A stretch of DNA of 5,481 nucleotides, from the NCBI GenBank assembly GCA_023379355.1, contig JAMCUD010000035.1, forward strand, positions 1-5,481, in the 5' to 3' direction. Of this stretch, positions 1 to 5,480 are shown piece after piece. How positions within the stretch are numbered: the stretch's first letter is position 1; every line of letters starts with the position of its first letter. Source of the DNA: Thermoplasmatota archaeon. Its GTDB lineage: Archaea; Thermoplasmatota; Thermoplasmata; Thermoplasmatales; Thermoplasmataceae. The notes under the pieces were generated by a model, which ran no database searches, had not been told where the DNA came from, and saw nothing but the letters and a program-made list of their open reading frames with translations. Both the position numbers and the translations under genes were made by a program.

Positions 1-10
1 TTAGCTTGGA

Positions 11-28
11 CATATATAAATTTTCCCC
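11..28 (-). promoter_or_regulatory. Archaeal BRE/TATA promoter directed leftward, out of the window
   Basis: Read on the minus strand, positions 28 to 13 give GGGGAAAATTTATATA, an A-rich BRE-like stretch followed directly by a perfect TTTATATA box A. Archaeal transcription starts about 25 nt downstream of box A, so the start would fall a few bases beyond the left edge and drive a gene divergent from prpD. The TATA core is nearly symmetric, but the BRE-like element on its right side favours leftward transcription. The target gene is not visible. Confidence 0.55.
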
Positions 29-171
29 ATCTGCAGTAATTATTTCGCTTTGAAAAAATTGCTCTTATGCGCATTTGATGAAAAATGGATTTTTGATACA
101 TAAATCATGCTTGACATGGTATTGCCTGAACCATAGATAATGTTGAAAAGTTATTGCAGAACAGAGACCAG

Positions 172-180
172 ATTATATAT
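172..180 (+). promoter_or_regulatory. Box A (TATA) of the prpDBC promoter
   Basis: ATTATATAT matches the archaeal box A. Its centre lies about 24 nt upstream of the prpD ATG at 200, so the predicted transcription start falls at about 199-205, at or almost at the start codon. This suggests a leaderless or nearly leaderless mRNA for the first gene. The upstream sequence (purine-rich, about 160-171) is not a strong BRE. A competing signal, GTGAT at 187-191, resembles the 3' part of an archaeal Shine-Dalgarno sequence and would only be usable if transcription begins earlier. Confidence 0.55.
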
Positions 181-199
181 GTTCAAGTGATGGTAGAAT

Positions 200-1534
200 A
201 TGGATCAAGCCATAGAACCTCTGTTTAATCATATGGAATATTTAAGAAAAAATGGGCTTTCTGAAAAATCAAGAGATGAAATTAAGAAACGCATAGCCGA
301 CTCCATAATCACATCATACGGAGCCAGAAATGCAGTTCCAGTCAATGTCGCTCGAAAAGCCCTCACCCCGGCATCCGGCGTATTGAATTCCGCCATTTAT
401 TTCAGCCATGAGAAGGTGCCGGTGGACACTGCAGCATTCATCAACGGCACGATGACCAGATATCTGGATTACAACGACACCTATCTTTCAAAGGAAGCGA
501 TGCATCCTTCGGATAATCTGCCTCCACTGATTGCCATGGCCTCAAGCCTTGGGCTCAAGGGAGAAACCCTTCTGAGAGCTGCCAATCTTTCCTACGATAT
601 TGCGGCGAATCTCTCTGATGAGGTATCCATCAGAGACAGAGGATGGGACCATGTTACGTACATTTCCATTTCATCTGCGGCCGGTCTTGCAATGCTTCTT
701 GACCTGGATCGCGAAAAGTTCGAACATGCATTGAGCCTTTCCCTGAACAACAGCATCAGTATGAGGCAGACGCGAGCTGGAGAATTGAGCATGTGGAAGG
801 GGGCTACAACTGCCAATGCCTGCAGAAACAGTGTTTTTGGCGCCCTTCTTGCATCAAAAGGCTTTACAGGGCCATCTCCTGACTTTTCCGGTGAAATGGG
901 ATTCTTCAAACAGGTATCTGGCCCCATGAAATTGGAACCCAGGAAGGATGCTGTTCTTCGAACGATGATCAAAAATTATCCTGTGGAATACCATGCAATG
1001 AGTGCCGCTGAAGCTGCGGAATCAATACATGAAGAGGTGAGAGGCAGGATAAGGGGCGTTCAGGTTGAGACTTTCAAGGTAGCCAATGACATTATAATTA
1101 AAGATCCAGAAAAGTTAAGGCCGAAAACCAGAGAGACAGCGGATCACAGCATGCCCTATATAGTTGCATACACCTTGCTCAAAGGGGCGCCTGGACCGGA
1201 CTCTTACGAGGACCACCTTCTTAGGGACCCCGAAATCCTCAGATTGATAGATGTTTCAAAGTATACTGTTACTGAAAAATTCAATAAAATGTATCCAGAA
1301 TATCTTCCTGTCAAGATGAAGGTGGAAACGGACGGAGGAATGATCGAGAGAGAAATTGAAGTTCCAAAGGGACACTTTCATAAACCCTACTCGTGGGATG
1401 ATCTGATCATTAAGGGCAAAAGAGTGATGGGGGATTCCAATTCAAATATACTCATAAGGTTCGTAAGATCGATTGAAACCCATGATGTGGAGGAGCTTCT
1501 GGAGGTAATATCAGATGTCAGTTTTAAGGGATAA
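200..1534 (+). CDS. prpD: 2-methylcitrate dehydratase, MmgE/PrpD family
   Basis: This enzyme dehydrates 2-methylcitrate to 2-methyl-cis-aconitate in the cytoplasmic 2-methylcitrate cycle, which consumes propionyl-CoA. The 444-residue protein shows the family blocks in order: NGTMTRYLDYNDTYL (82-96), HPSDN (102-106), RDRGWDHVTY (145-154), RAGELSMWKGAT (192-203), KNYPVEYH (258-265) and TRETADHSMPY (310-320). The first blocks belong to the helical N-terminal domain, and KNYPVEYH leads into the C-terminal domain. The length is normal for archaeal and Bacillus MmgE-type members and shorter than enterobacterial PrpD. The ATG at 200 is the first start after an in-frame stop at 194-196; a second ATG at 233 would remove 11 residues. 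The gene heads a unit with prpB, which overlaps it by 20 nt. Some MmgE/PrpD proteins act on citrate or other hydroxyacids, but the neighbouring genes support methylcitrate. No signal peptide or membrane segment is seen. Confidence 0.93.
   Translation: MDQAIEPLFNHMEYLRKNGLSEKSRDEIKKRIADSIITSYGARNAVPVNVARKALTPASGVLNSAIYFSHEKVPVDTAAFINGTMTRYLDYNDTYLSKEAMHPSDNLPPLIAMASSLGLKGETLLRAANLSYDIAANLSDEVSIRDRGWDHVTYISISSAAGLAMLLDLDREKFEHALSLSLNNSISMRQTRAGELSMWKGATTANACRNSVFGALLASKGFTGPSPDFSGEMGFFKQVSGPMKLEPRKDAVLRTMIKNYPVEYHAMSAAEAAESIHEEVRGRIRGVQVETFKVANDIIIKDPEKLRPKTRETADHSMPYIVAYTLLKGAPGPDSYEDHLLRDPEILRLIDVSKYTVTEKFNKMYPEYLPVKMKVETDGGMIEREIEVPKGHFHKPYSWDDLIIKGKRVMGDSNSNILIRFVRSIETHDVEELLEVISDVSFKG
1501..1506 (+). 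promoter_or_regulatory. Strong Shine-Dalgarno site for prpB, inside prpD
   Basis: GGAGGT lies 8 nt before the prpB ATG at 1515 and within the last codons of prpD. It fixes the prpB start and shows that prpB is translated by independent initiation on a shared mRNA, unlike prpD, whose start may be leaderless. Confidence 0.8.
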
Positions 1535-2417
1535 CATTAACGCTGGGCCAGAGGGGCTCAGAAAACTGATCTCCTCGGGAATGGTTATCTCGGCCGGTGT
1601 ATATGATGGAATCAGTGCCATGATAGCCCAGTCTGAGGGCTTTAAATGCCTTTACCTTTCTGGATCTGGTGTGGCAGGAATGATGGGACTGCCTGATATC
1701 TCCCTTACTACCCTGACTGAGGTTACTGAGGTTGTGAGGACCATCACTTCCGTTACGTCTTTACCGCTTATAGTAGACACTGACACGGGCTTTGGTGAAA
1801 CGGTAAATGTAACGAGAACCATACGTGAAATGGAAAAAGCAGGTGCCGCAGCCATACATATTGAGGACCAGGTTCTCCCAAAACGATGCGGACATCTCAG
1901 CGGTAAAAAGATCATAAGCAAGGAGGAGATGGGAAGGAAGATCAGGGCAGCAGCAACATCCAGAAGAAACCCTGCATTCACAATAATTGCAAGAACCGAT
2001 GCAAGGTCTGTGAACGGCTTGGAAGACGCAATAGACAGAGCCATATTTTATGGAAAATGTGGTGCGGACATGATTTTTACAGAGGCTCTTGAAAGCGAGG
2101 GCGAATTCAGGGAATTTGCATCCAGGGTAAGTGTACCGCTTCTTGCCAACATGACGGAATTTGGAAAGAGCCCGCTGCTTTCTGTCAGAGAACTGGAGAA
2201 GATCGGCTACTCAGCAGTAATATTCCCACTTACAGGGTTCAGAGCGGCAATCCAGACCCTGCGCACCACTTACCGGGACCTTCTCAGAGACGGGACCCAG
2301 AGAAATTTTATTGATAGACTTATGACACGAAACCAATATTATGAACTTTTAGGATACAGTGATTATGAGAAAGATGACAGTGAACTGTTCAATTCAGTTG
2401 GTGATTTAAATGAGTGA
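1515..2417 (+). CDS. prpB: 2-methylisocitrate lyase (isocitrate lyase/PEP mutase superfamily)
   Basis: This enzyme cleaves 2-methylisocitrate to pyruvate and succinate, the last step of the 2-methylcitrate cycle. The 300-residue protein is a full-length single-domain TIM barrel of the PEP mutase/isocitrate lyase superfamily. It carries the lyase signature KRCGH at 123-127, with C125 as the catalytic cysteine, which separates it from phosphonate mutases and oxaloacetate decarboxylases. Metal and substrate residues are in place: YLSGSGVA (47-54), D88 and D90 in VDTDTGFG, H115 and E117 in HIEDQV, R160 in ARTDA, E190, and NMTEFG (212-217). The C-terminal part, with GTQ and TRNQYYELLGYSDYE, is also typical of PrpB. 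Its length, about half that of classical isocitrate lyase, and the prpD and prpC neighbours favour methylisocitrate over isocitrate. It overlaps prpD by 20 nt and prpC by 8 nt. Confidence 0.94.
   Translation: MSVLRDNINAGPEGLRKLISSGMVISAGVYDGISAMIAQSEGFKCLYLSGSGVAGMMGLPDISLTTLTEVTEVVRTITSVTSLPLIVDTDTGFGETVNVTRTIREMEKAGAAAIHIEDQVLPKRCGHLSGKKIISKEEMGRKIRAAATSRRNPAFTIIARTDARSVNGLEDAIDRAIFYGKCGADMIFTEALESEGEFREFASRVSVPLLANMTEFGKSPLLSVRELEKIGYSAVIFPLTGFRAAIQTLRTTYRDLLRDGTQRNFIDRLMTRNQYYELLGYSDYEKDDSELFNSVGDLNE
2400..2405 (+). promoter_or_regulatory. Shine-Dalgarno site for prpC, inside prpB
   Basis: GGTGAT, matching the 3' half of the archaeal consensus GGAGGTGAT, ends 4 nt before the ATG at 2410 and lies within the last codons of prpB. 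It supports the prpC start in the 8-nt overlap with prpB. Confidence 0.65.
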
Positions 2418-3474
2418 AATAAAAGTTCCAAAAGGACTGGTCGGTGTTGTGGTTGACTCTACCGCAATCTGTACGACGGACACTGAGGGCAATCTCGTTT
2501 ACAGGGGCTACAGCGTTGTTGACCTGGTGAGAAAGAAGAGTTTCGAGGAAGTTGCCTATCTAGTGGTAAATGGAGATCTTCCAACTCCTGCACAGCTTCA
2601 GGAATTCAATTCGAGACTAATAAAAAACCCAGAACCGGATCGCAGAGTCATTGAGGTTATGAACACTCTGAAGGAACACGACCTTATGAAGAACCTCAGA
2701 TCCATGATATCCCTATATCCAATTGAGAGCAGGGATACTTCCTCTGTATTTGAGGAGTTAATATCTAAGGTTCCGTCCATAATAGCTCATTCACACGCAG
2801 TCTCAGTCGGAAAGCCCCTTAACAAATCTGATTCCAAAACCTACTCCGGTAGGTTTTACGAACTCCTGACAGGAAACCATGACAGGAAAAGGGCGGAATT
2901 CCTTGCAAAACTGATGATACTTTATCTTGAGCATGAATTCAACGCTTCCACATTTGCCCTGCGTGTTGCCGCATCTACATTGACTGATCCTGCCTCTGCT
3001 ATAACTGTTGCCCTTGGCACCCTCAAGGGACCGCTTCATGGAGGAGCAAACTCAGAGATACTGGATTTTTTCAAAGGTTTTGCCAATGAGAGCGAAGCCA
3101 GAGCATACGTGGATAGACAGCTTGATGCAGGAAAGAAGATTATGGGGTTTGGCCACAGAGTATATAAGGAGAAGGACCCTAGGGCGGAGATCGTAAAAGA
3201 GATACTCAGGGAACTTAACAGGGATTCCCGTGATCTGAAGATCGCTGAAGCCATTGAAACCAGAGTTTGGGACAAAAAGCATCTTCCTGCAAACGTGGAC
3301 TTCTATGCGGCAATACTGATGGATGAGCTTGGAATACCGCAGGACCTTTACACGGCCATATTTGCAGCTTCACGAATCTTCGGATGGTGGGCCCACTATG
3401 TTGAACAGATCAACGATAACAAGCTGATAAGACCGGCTTCTGAATACTCCGGGCCAAGAGACCGGATGATCTGA
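2410..3474 (+). CDS. prpC: 2-methylcitrate synthase / citrate synthase family protein
   Basis: This enzyme condenses propionyl-CoA, and probably also acetyl-CoA, with oxaloacetate to give 2-methylcitrate or citrate. The N-terminal motif GNLVYRGYSVVDL (27-39) and the catalytic residues are present: H210 in GPLHGGAN, H249 in the signature GFGHRVYKEKDPR (246-258) and D297 in NVDFYA, corresponding to H274, H320 and D375 of pig citrate synthase. Further conserved positions are H175 in EHEFNASTF, R258, R322 in SRIFGWWAH and R341 in IRP. At 354 residues it is shorter than the usual 370-390. The C-terminus stops soon after EYSGP, without the usual KYVPIDER-like end, and the middle is divergent (LMKNLRSM where HPMDVLRT is common). 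These differences and its position after prpB suggest a dedicated methylcitrate synthase, but residues cannot settle citrate versus methylcitrate specificity. Confidence 0.85.
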   Translation: MSEIKVPKGLVGVVVDSTAICTTDTEGNLVYRGYSVVDLVRKKSFEEVAYLVVNGDLPTPAQLQEFNSRLIKNPEPDRRVIEVMNTLKEHDLMKNLRSMISLYPIESRDTSSVFEELISKVPSIIAHSHAVSVGKPLNKSDSKTYSGRFYELLTGNHDRKRAEFLAKLMILYLEHEFNASTFALRVAASTLTDPASAITVALGTLKGPLHGGANSEILDFFKGFANESEARAYVDRQLDAGKKIMGFGHRVYKEKDPRAEIVKEILRELNRDSRDLKIAEAIETRVWDKKHLPANVDFYAAILMDELGIPQDLYTAIFAASRIFGWWAHYVEQINDNKLIRPASEYSGPRDRMI

Positions 3475-3476
3475 TG
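3475..3476. other. 2-nt gap between convergent gene units
   Basis: The prpC stop codon (TGA, 3472-3474) and the stop codon of the minus-strand JAMM gene (TAG, 3479-3477) are separated by two bases. No hairpin or long T-run lies between or just beyond them. The richest plus-strand T tract nearby is only around 3497-3510, inside the opposing gene. Any transcription termination must take place within the opposite coding region, so the mRNAs probably overlap at their 3' ends. Confidence 0.8.
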
Positions 3477-3839
3477 CTACAGGATCCTTATATCCACCTT
3501 TTCAGCTTTCCTGTTGAATGCCTGGTAATCTGAAATCCTGTAAGGGCTGGCTACAATTATATGGATTGGCCCCGTATTGGAGAACATCCTGACGTCAGCA
3601 TCCGAAGGCAGGGCAACCCCTGAGGGGTGGGAGTGAACGCTGCCAACTATTGAAAAATCTATTGGTTTGTTGTAAAGCTGAAAAAGGGTGTGGTGATCTC
3701 CCTGAATGGTTCCCGGCAGGATCACTATCTCGTAAATAATTTCCTTCTCTGCCTTAAGGAATGCCCCAAATTCAAGGGGATAACTGTCCTTGGATGCTTC
3801 CATGACCATTTTCAGAGTTCTGAGCCTAATTGACCACAT
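3477..3839 (-). CDS. JAMM/MPN-domain metalloprotease-like protein (Prok-JAB type)
   Basis: This is a small stand-alone JAB1/MPN/Mov34 zinc isopeptidase of 120 residues, about the size of archaeal AfJAMM and HvJAMM1. The complete JAMM motif is visible: E23 in YPLEFGAF, then H69-S-H71, seven residues, S79, two residues, D82, giving the zinc ligands H69, H71, D82 and the catalytic E23. No transmembrane or additional domain is seen. In archaea such proteins remove ubiquitin-like SAMP modifiers, and bacterial relatives process MoaD/ThiS/CysO-like sulfur carriers; the substrate here cannot be told. It is the last gene of a minus-strand unit and overlaps the 3' end of the NAD kinase gene by 14 nt. 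The ATG at 3839 keeps the N-terminal strand and helix expected before the catalytic Glu; Met11 and Met13 are less likely starts. TGATC (3848-3844) or GGGAG (3857-3853) could serve as the ribosome binding site. Confidence 0.88.
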   Translation of the reverse strand: MWSIRLRTLKMVMEASKDSYPLEFGAFLKAEKEIIYEIVILPGTIQGDHHTLFQLYNKPIDFSIVGSVHSHPSGVALPSDADVRMFSNTGPIHIIVASPYRISDYQAFNRKAEKVDIRIL

Positions 3840-4644
3840 TTCTGATCAGTTTCTCCCTGATTCGTTCATAAAATGAGTTCCTGAAAGTCACAAACCTCGC
3901 CTTTTCAGGAGAGACAGAGATTCTGATATCGTCTGTTTCATTGACGGCAAATTGCTGCTGGCCGTCCACAATAAGATCACAGTTCTGATTCTTGCCGAAT
4001 AGCCTCAGCTGTATCTCCTGGGTGCTGGGAATGACAATCGGCCTGCTACGGGATCGGAAGGGAGCAAGGTATGTCACAACCATTGCATCTATGGTGGGAT
4101 AGAGAATTGGACCACCAGCACTGAAGGAGTATGAAGTTGAACCAATGGGAGTAGCAACAATGACCCCATCGGCTGTTGTACTGTCAAAGAATGTTCCATC
4201 AACGAAAACCCTGAATTTCCTTATCTTTGCGATCTGGCTGGAGTGAAGGACAACCTCATTTGTGGAGTCCAGGACCTGGGTTCCGTTGATGGTAAGCCTC
4301 AGCTTCATTGTCTCCTCAACCTTGTATTTCCCCTGTATTAGTTTATATACCGAGGATTCTACTTCGCCGATTTCAACCTCAGAAAGGAACCCGAGGCTGC
4401 CCATGTTAATTCCAAGAACCGGGCCTTTTGCCAGCTGTAAAGATCTCAGAACAGAACCATCCCCGCCAACTGTTATAAGTATGTCTGCCTCCATCTGCTC
4501 TAAGCTGTTTCCCTTTTTATTCAGCATCCTGGCCGCTTCCCTGTCATATATAATCTCCCAATCCTCCGGGAGAATATCAGTGATCCTTCTCACTATGTGG
4601 GCACATCTTATGCAGTCCTTTCTAACTATGAAGCCTATTTTCAT
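3826..4644 (-). CDS. nadK: NAD kinase (ATP/polyphosphate-NAD kinase family)
   Basis: This enzyme phosphorylates NAD to NADP in the cytoplasm and is normally the only route to NADP. The 272-residue protein has normal length and the family motifs in order: GGDGS (60-64) for phosphate donor and metal binding, GINMGSLGFL (78-87), the NE pair (129-130) that binds the nicotinamide ribose side, DGVIVATPIGSTSY (159-172) followed by SAGGPI, and VDGQ (226-229). The N-terminal segment contains C11 and C14 in DCIRCAH, a CxxC pair whose role is unknown. The ATG at 4644 overlaps the stop of the upstream phosphatase gene as ATGA (4 nt), which suggests translational coupling. The downstream JAMM gene overlaps its 3' end by 14 nt. 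The enzyme's choice of ATP or polyphosphate cannot be read from the sequence. Confidence 0.95.
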   Translation of the reverse strand: MKIGFIVRKDCIRCAHIVRRITDILPEDWEIIYDREAARMLNKKGNSLEQMEADILITVGGDGSVLRSLQLAKGPVLGINMGSLGFLSEVEIGEVESSVYKLIQGKYKVEETMKLRLTINGTQVLDSTNEVVLHSSQIAKIRKFRVFVDGTFFDSTTADGVIVATPIGSTSYSFSAGGPILYPTIDAMVVTYLAPFRSRSRPIVIPSTQEIQLRLFGKNQNCDLIVDGQQQFAVNETDDIRISVSPEKARFVTFRNSFYERIREKLIRNVVN

Positions 4645-5411
4645 CTAAGCACTTCCGCATTCCCGTGTGATGAAGCCCCAATAATCCCCTTCCTTTCCCG
4701 AACATCCAGCCCCATGTTGAATTCCGCAAGGTTGTGGTCCAGTGCTACTCCTCCCGCCTCTCTCAATATTAGCACCCCACCGGCAACATCCACATTTCGC
4801 AGATAATTGCCGGGACCTATATACGCCATCAGGTCAGCTGAACCCTTTGCAACCAGGCAAAGCTCAAGAGATGCACAGCCCAGGGATCTGATTCTCCATT
4901 TACCTTTAAGTATGGGAGAATCATGGCTAAACCCTGTTCTACCCAATCCTCCTAAAGCACAGCCGATATTGCTTTCTGATACGGTAATCTTTCTCCCGTC
5001 CAGAAATGCACCACCACCTTTAACCGCATGGAATATCCTTCCACAGGCCAGGTCTGCAACAACGGCCATGGAAGCGGATGAAACTGTGTCCATGACAACT
5101 GCGCATGAAAATGAATAAAATGGTATCTGGCTCTCTGCATTAAATGTACCATCCAGTGGATCAATCAGCAATGACTCCTTAAACCCAAGATCGGTAAATC
5201 CACTCTCCTCACTTATCACATTAAGCGGAATTCCGTTGTCCTTAACGTAGTCCAAGACTTTCCCATCAAACAACCTGTCCATCTCATGGGTTGCGGTACC
5301 ATCCGCCCCCATTCCGACTACTCTCTTATTGACAGGTTTATCCAGCAAACTTTGGGAAAGTTCCTGGAGGGACTTGCCCAGATCGATGAGTTCAGAGATC
5401 AGGGACGGCAC
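4641..5411 (-). CDS. Inositol monophosphatase-family phosphatase (archaeal IMPase/FBPase, possible NADP phosphatase)
   Basis: This is a Mg2+-dependent, Li+-sensitive-type sugar phosphatase fold protein of 256 residues, the usual archaeal length. Metal and catalytic residues are visible: D37 in MGADGTATHEMD, E68-E69 in ISEESG, D84, D87 and T89 in DPLDGTFN, and D208 in RNVDVAGG followed by REAGG (217-221). The MGxDGT and DPLDGTFNA blocks resemble Archaeoglobus AF2372, an IMPase/fructose-1,6-bisphosphatase, more than bacterial SuhB. Possible substrates are inositol-1-phosphate, fructose-1,6-bisphosphate or NADP. The 4-nt overlap with nadK, and the known MJ0917 phosphatase-NAD kinase fusion, make NADP plausible. 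The start is GTG at 5411: an in-frame TGA lies two codons upstream, and the next in-frame Met is residue 34, inside the conserved region. No clear Shine-Dalgarno site precedes it. An AT-rich stretch (5440-5431) could be a weak TATA element. Confidence 0.9.
   Translation of the reverse strand: MPSLISELIDLGKSLQELSQSLLDKPVNKRVVGMGADGTATHEMDRLFDGKVLDYVKDNGIPLNVISEESGFTDLGFKESLLIDPLDGTFNAESQIPFYSFSCAVVMDTVSSASMAVVADLACGRIFHAVKGGGAFLDGRKITVSESNIGCALGGLGRTGFSHDSPILKGKWRIRSLGCASLELCLVAKGSADLMAYIGPGNYLRNVDVAGGVLILREAGGVALDHNLAEFNMGLDVRERKGIIGASSHGNAEVLR
4650..4656 (-). promoter_or_regulatory. Shine-Dalgarno-like site for nadK
   Basis: Minus-strand GGAAGTG differs at one base from GGAGGTG. It ends 5 nt before the nadK ATG and lies inside the 3' end of the phosphatase gene. 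It supports the nadK start at 4644 alongside coupling through the ATGA overlap. Confidence 0.6.
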
Positions 5412-5453
5412 AGTTCATGATAATGCCAATGAAAATAATGTTTTGGAAATGGA

Positions 5454-5480
5454 TCAGTCCCCAACTATACTGTCCAGAAG
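5454..5480 (-). CDS. Possible C-terminal tail of an upstream minus-strand gene
   Basis: One minus-strand frame entering from the right edge reads LLDSIVGD and then a TGA at 5456-5454. This would be the end of a preceding gene with a 42-nt gap to the phosphatase start. Eight codons are too few to judge: the frame may be chance, and the plus strand of the same stretch also has short open frames. Confidence 0.22.
   Translation of the reverse strand, partial: LLDSIVGD

Larger units (their letters stand above)
1..199. other. AT-rich intergenic region upstream of prpD
   Basis: No convincing open reading frame is seen on either strand. The region holds the leftward promoter near its left end, the prpD promoter near its right end, and between them two short inverted repeats: the perfect 8-bp palindrome ATGCGCAT at 67-74 and AAAAAT-GG-ATTTTT at 81-94. 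The hexamer TTTGAT occurs at 74-79 and again at 92-97. The arrangement fits a shared divergent control region, but no known operator was recognised. Confidence 0.6.

Noticed and set aside
1515..2417. Glyoxylate-cycle isocitrate lyase for the 300-residue lyase
   Set aside because: It is much shorter than classical isocitrate lyase, matches PrpB throughout including the C-terminal region, and lies between prpD and a synthase gene.
592..5164. Open frames of about 60-130 codons antisense to or out of frame with the main genes (for example 592-972 minus, 1652-2044 minus, 3008-3196 plus, 4262-4648 plus, 4807-5118 plus)
   Set aside because: Each lies inside a gene with clear family motifs. Their translations show no recognisable domain, and none has a convincing ribosome binding site or promoter.
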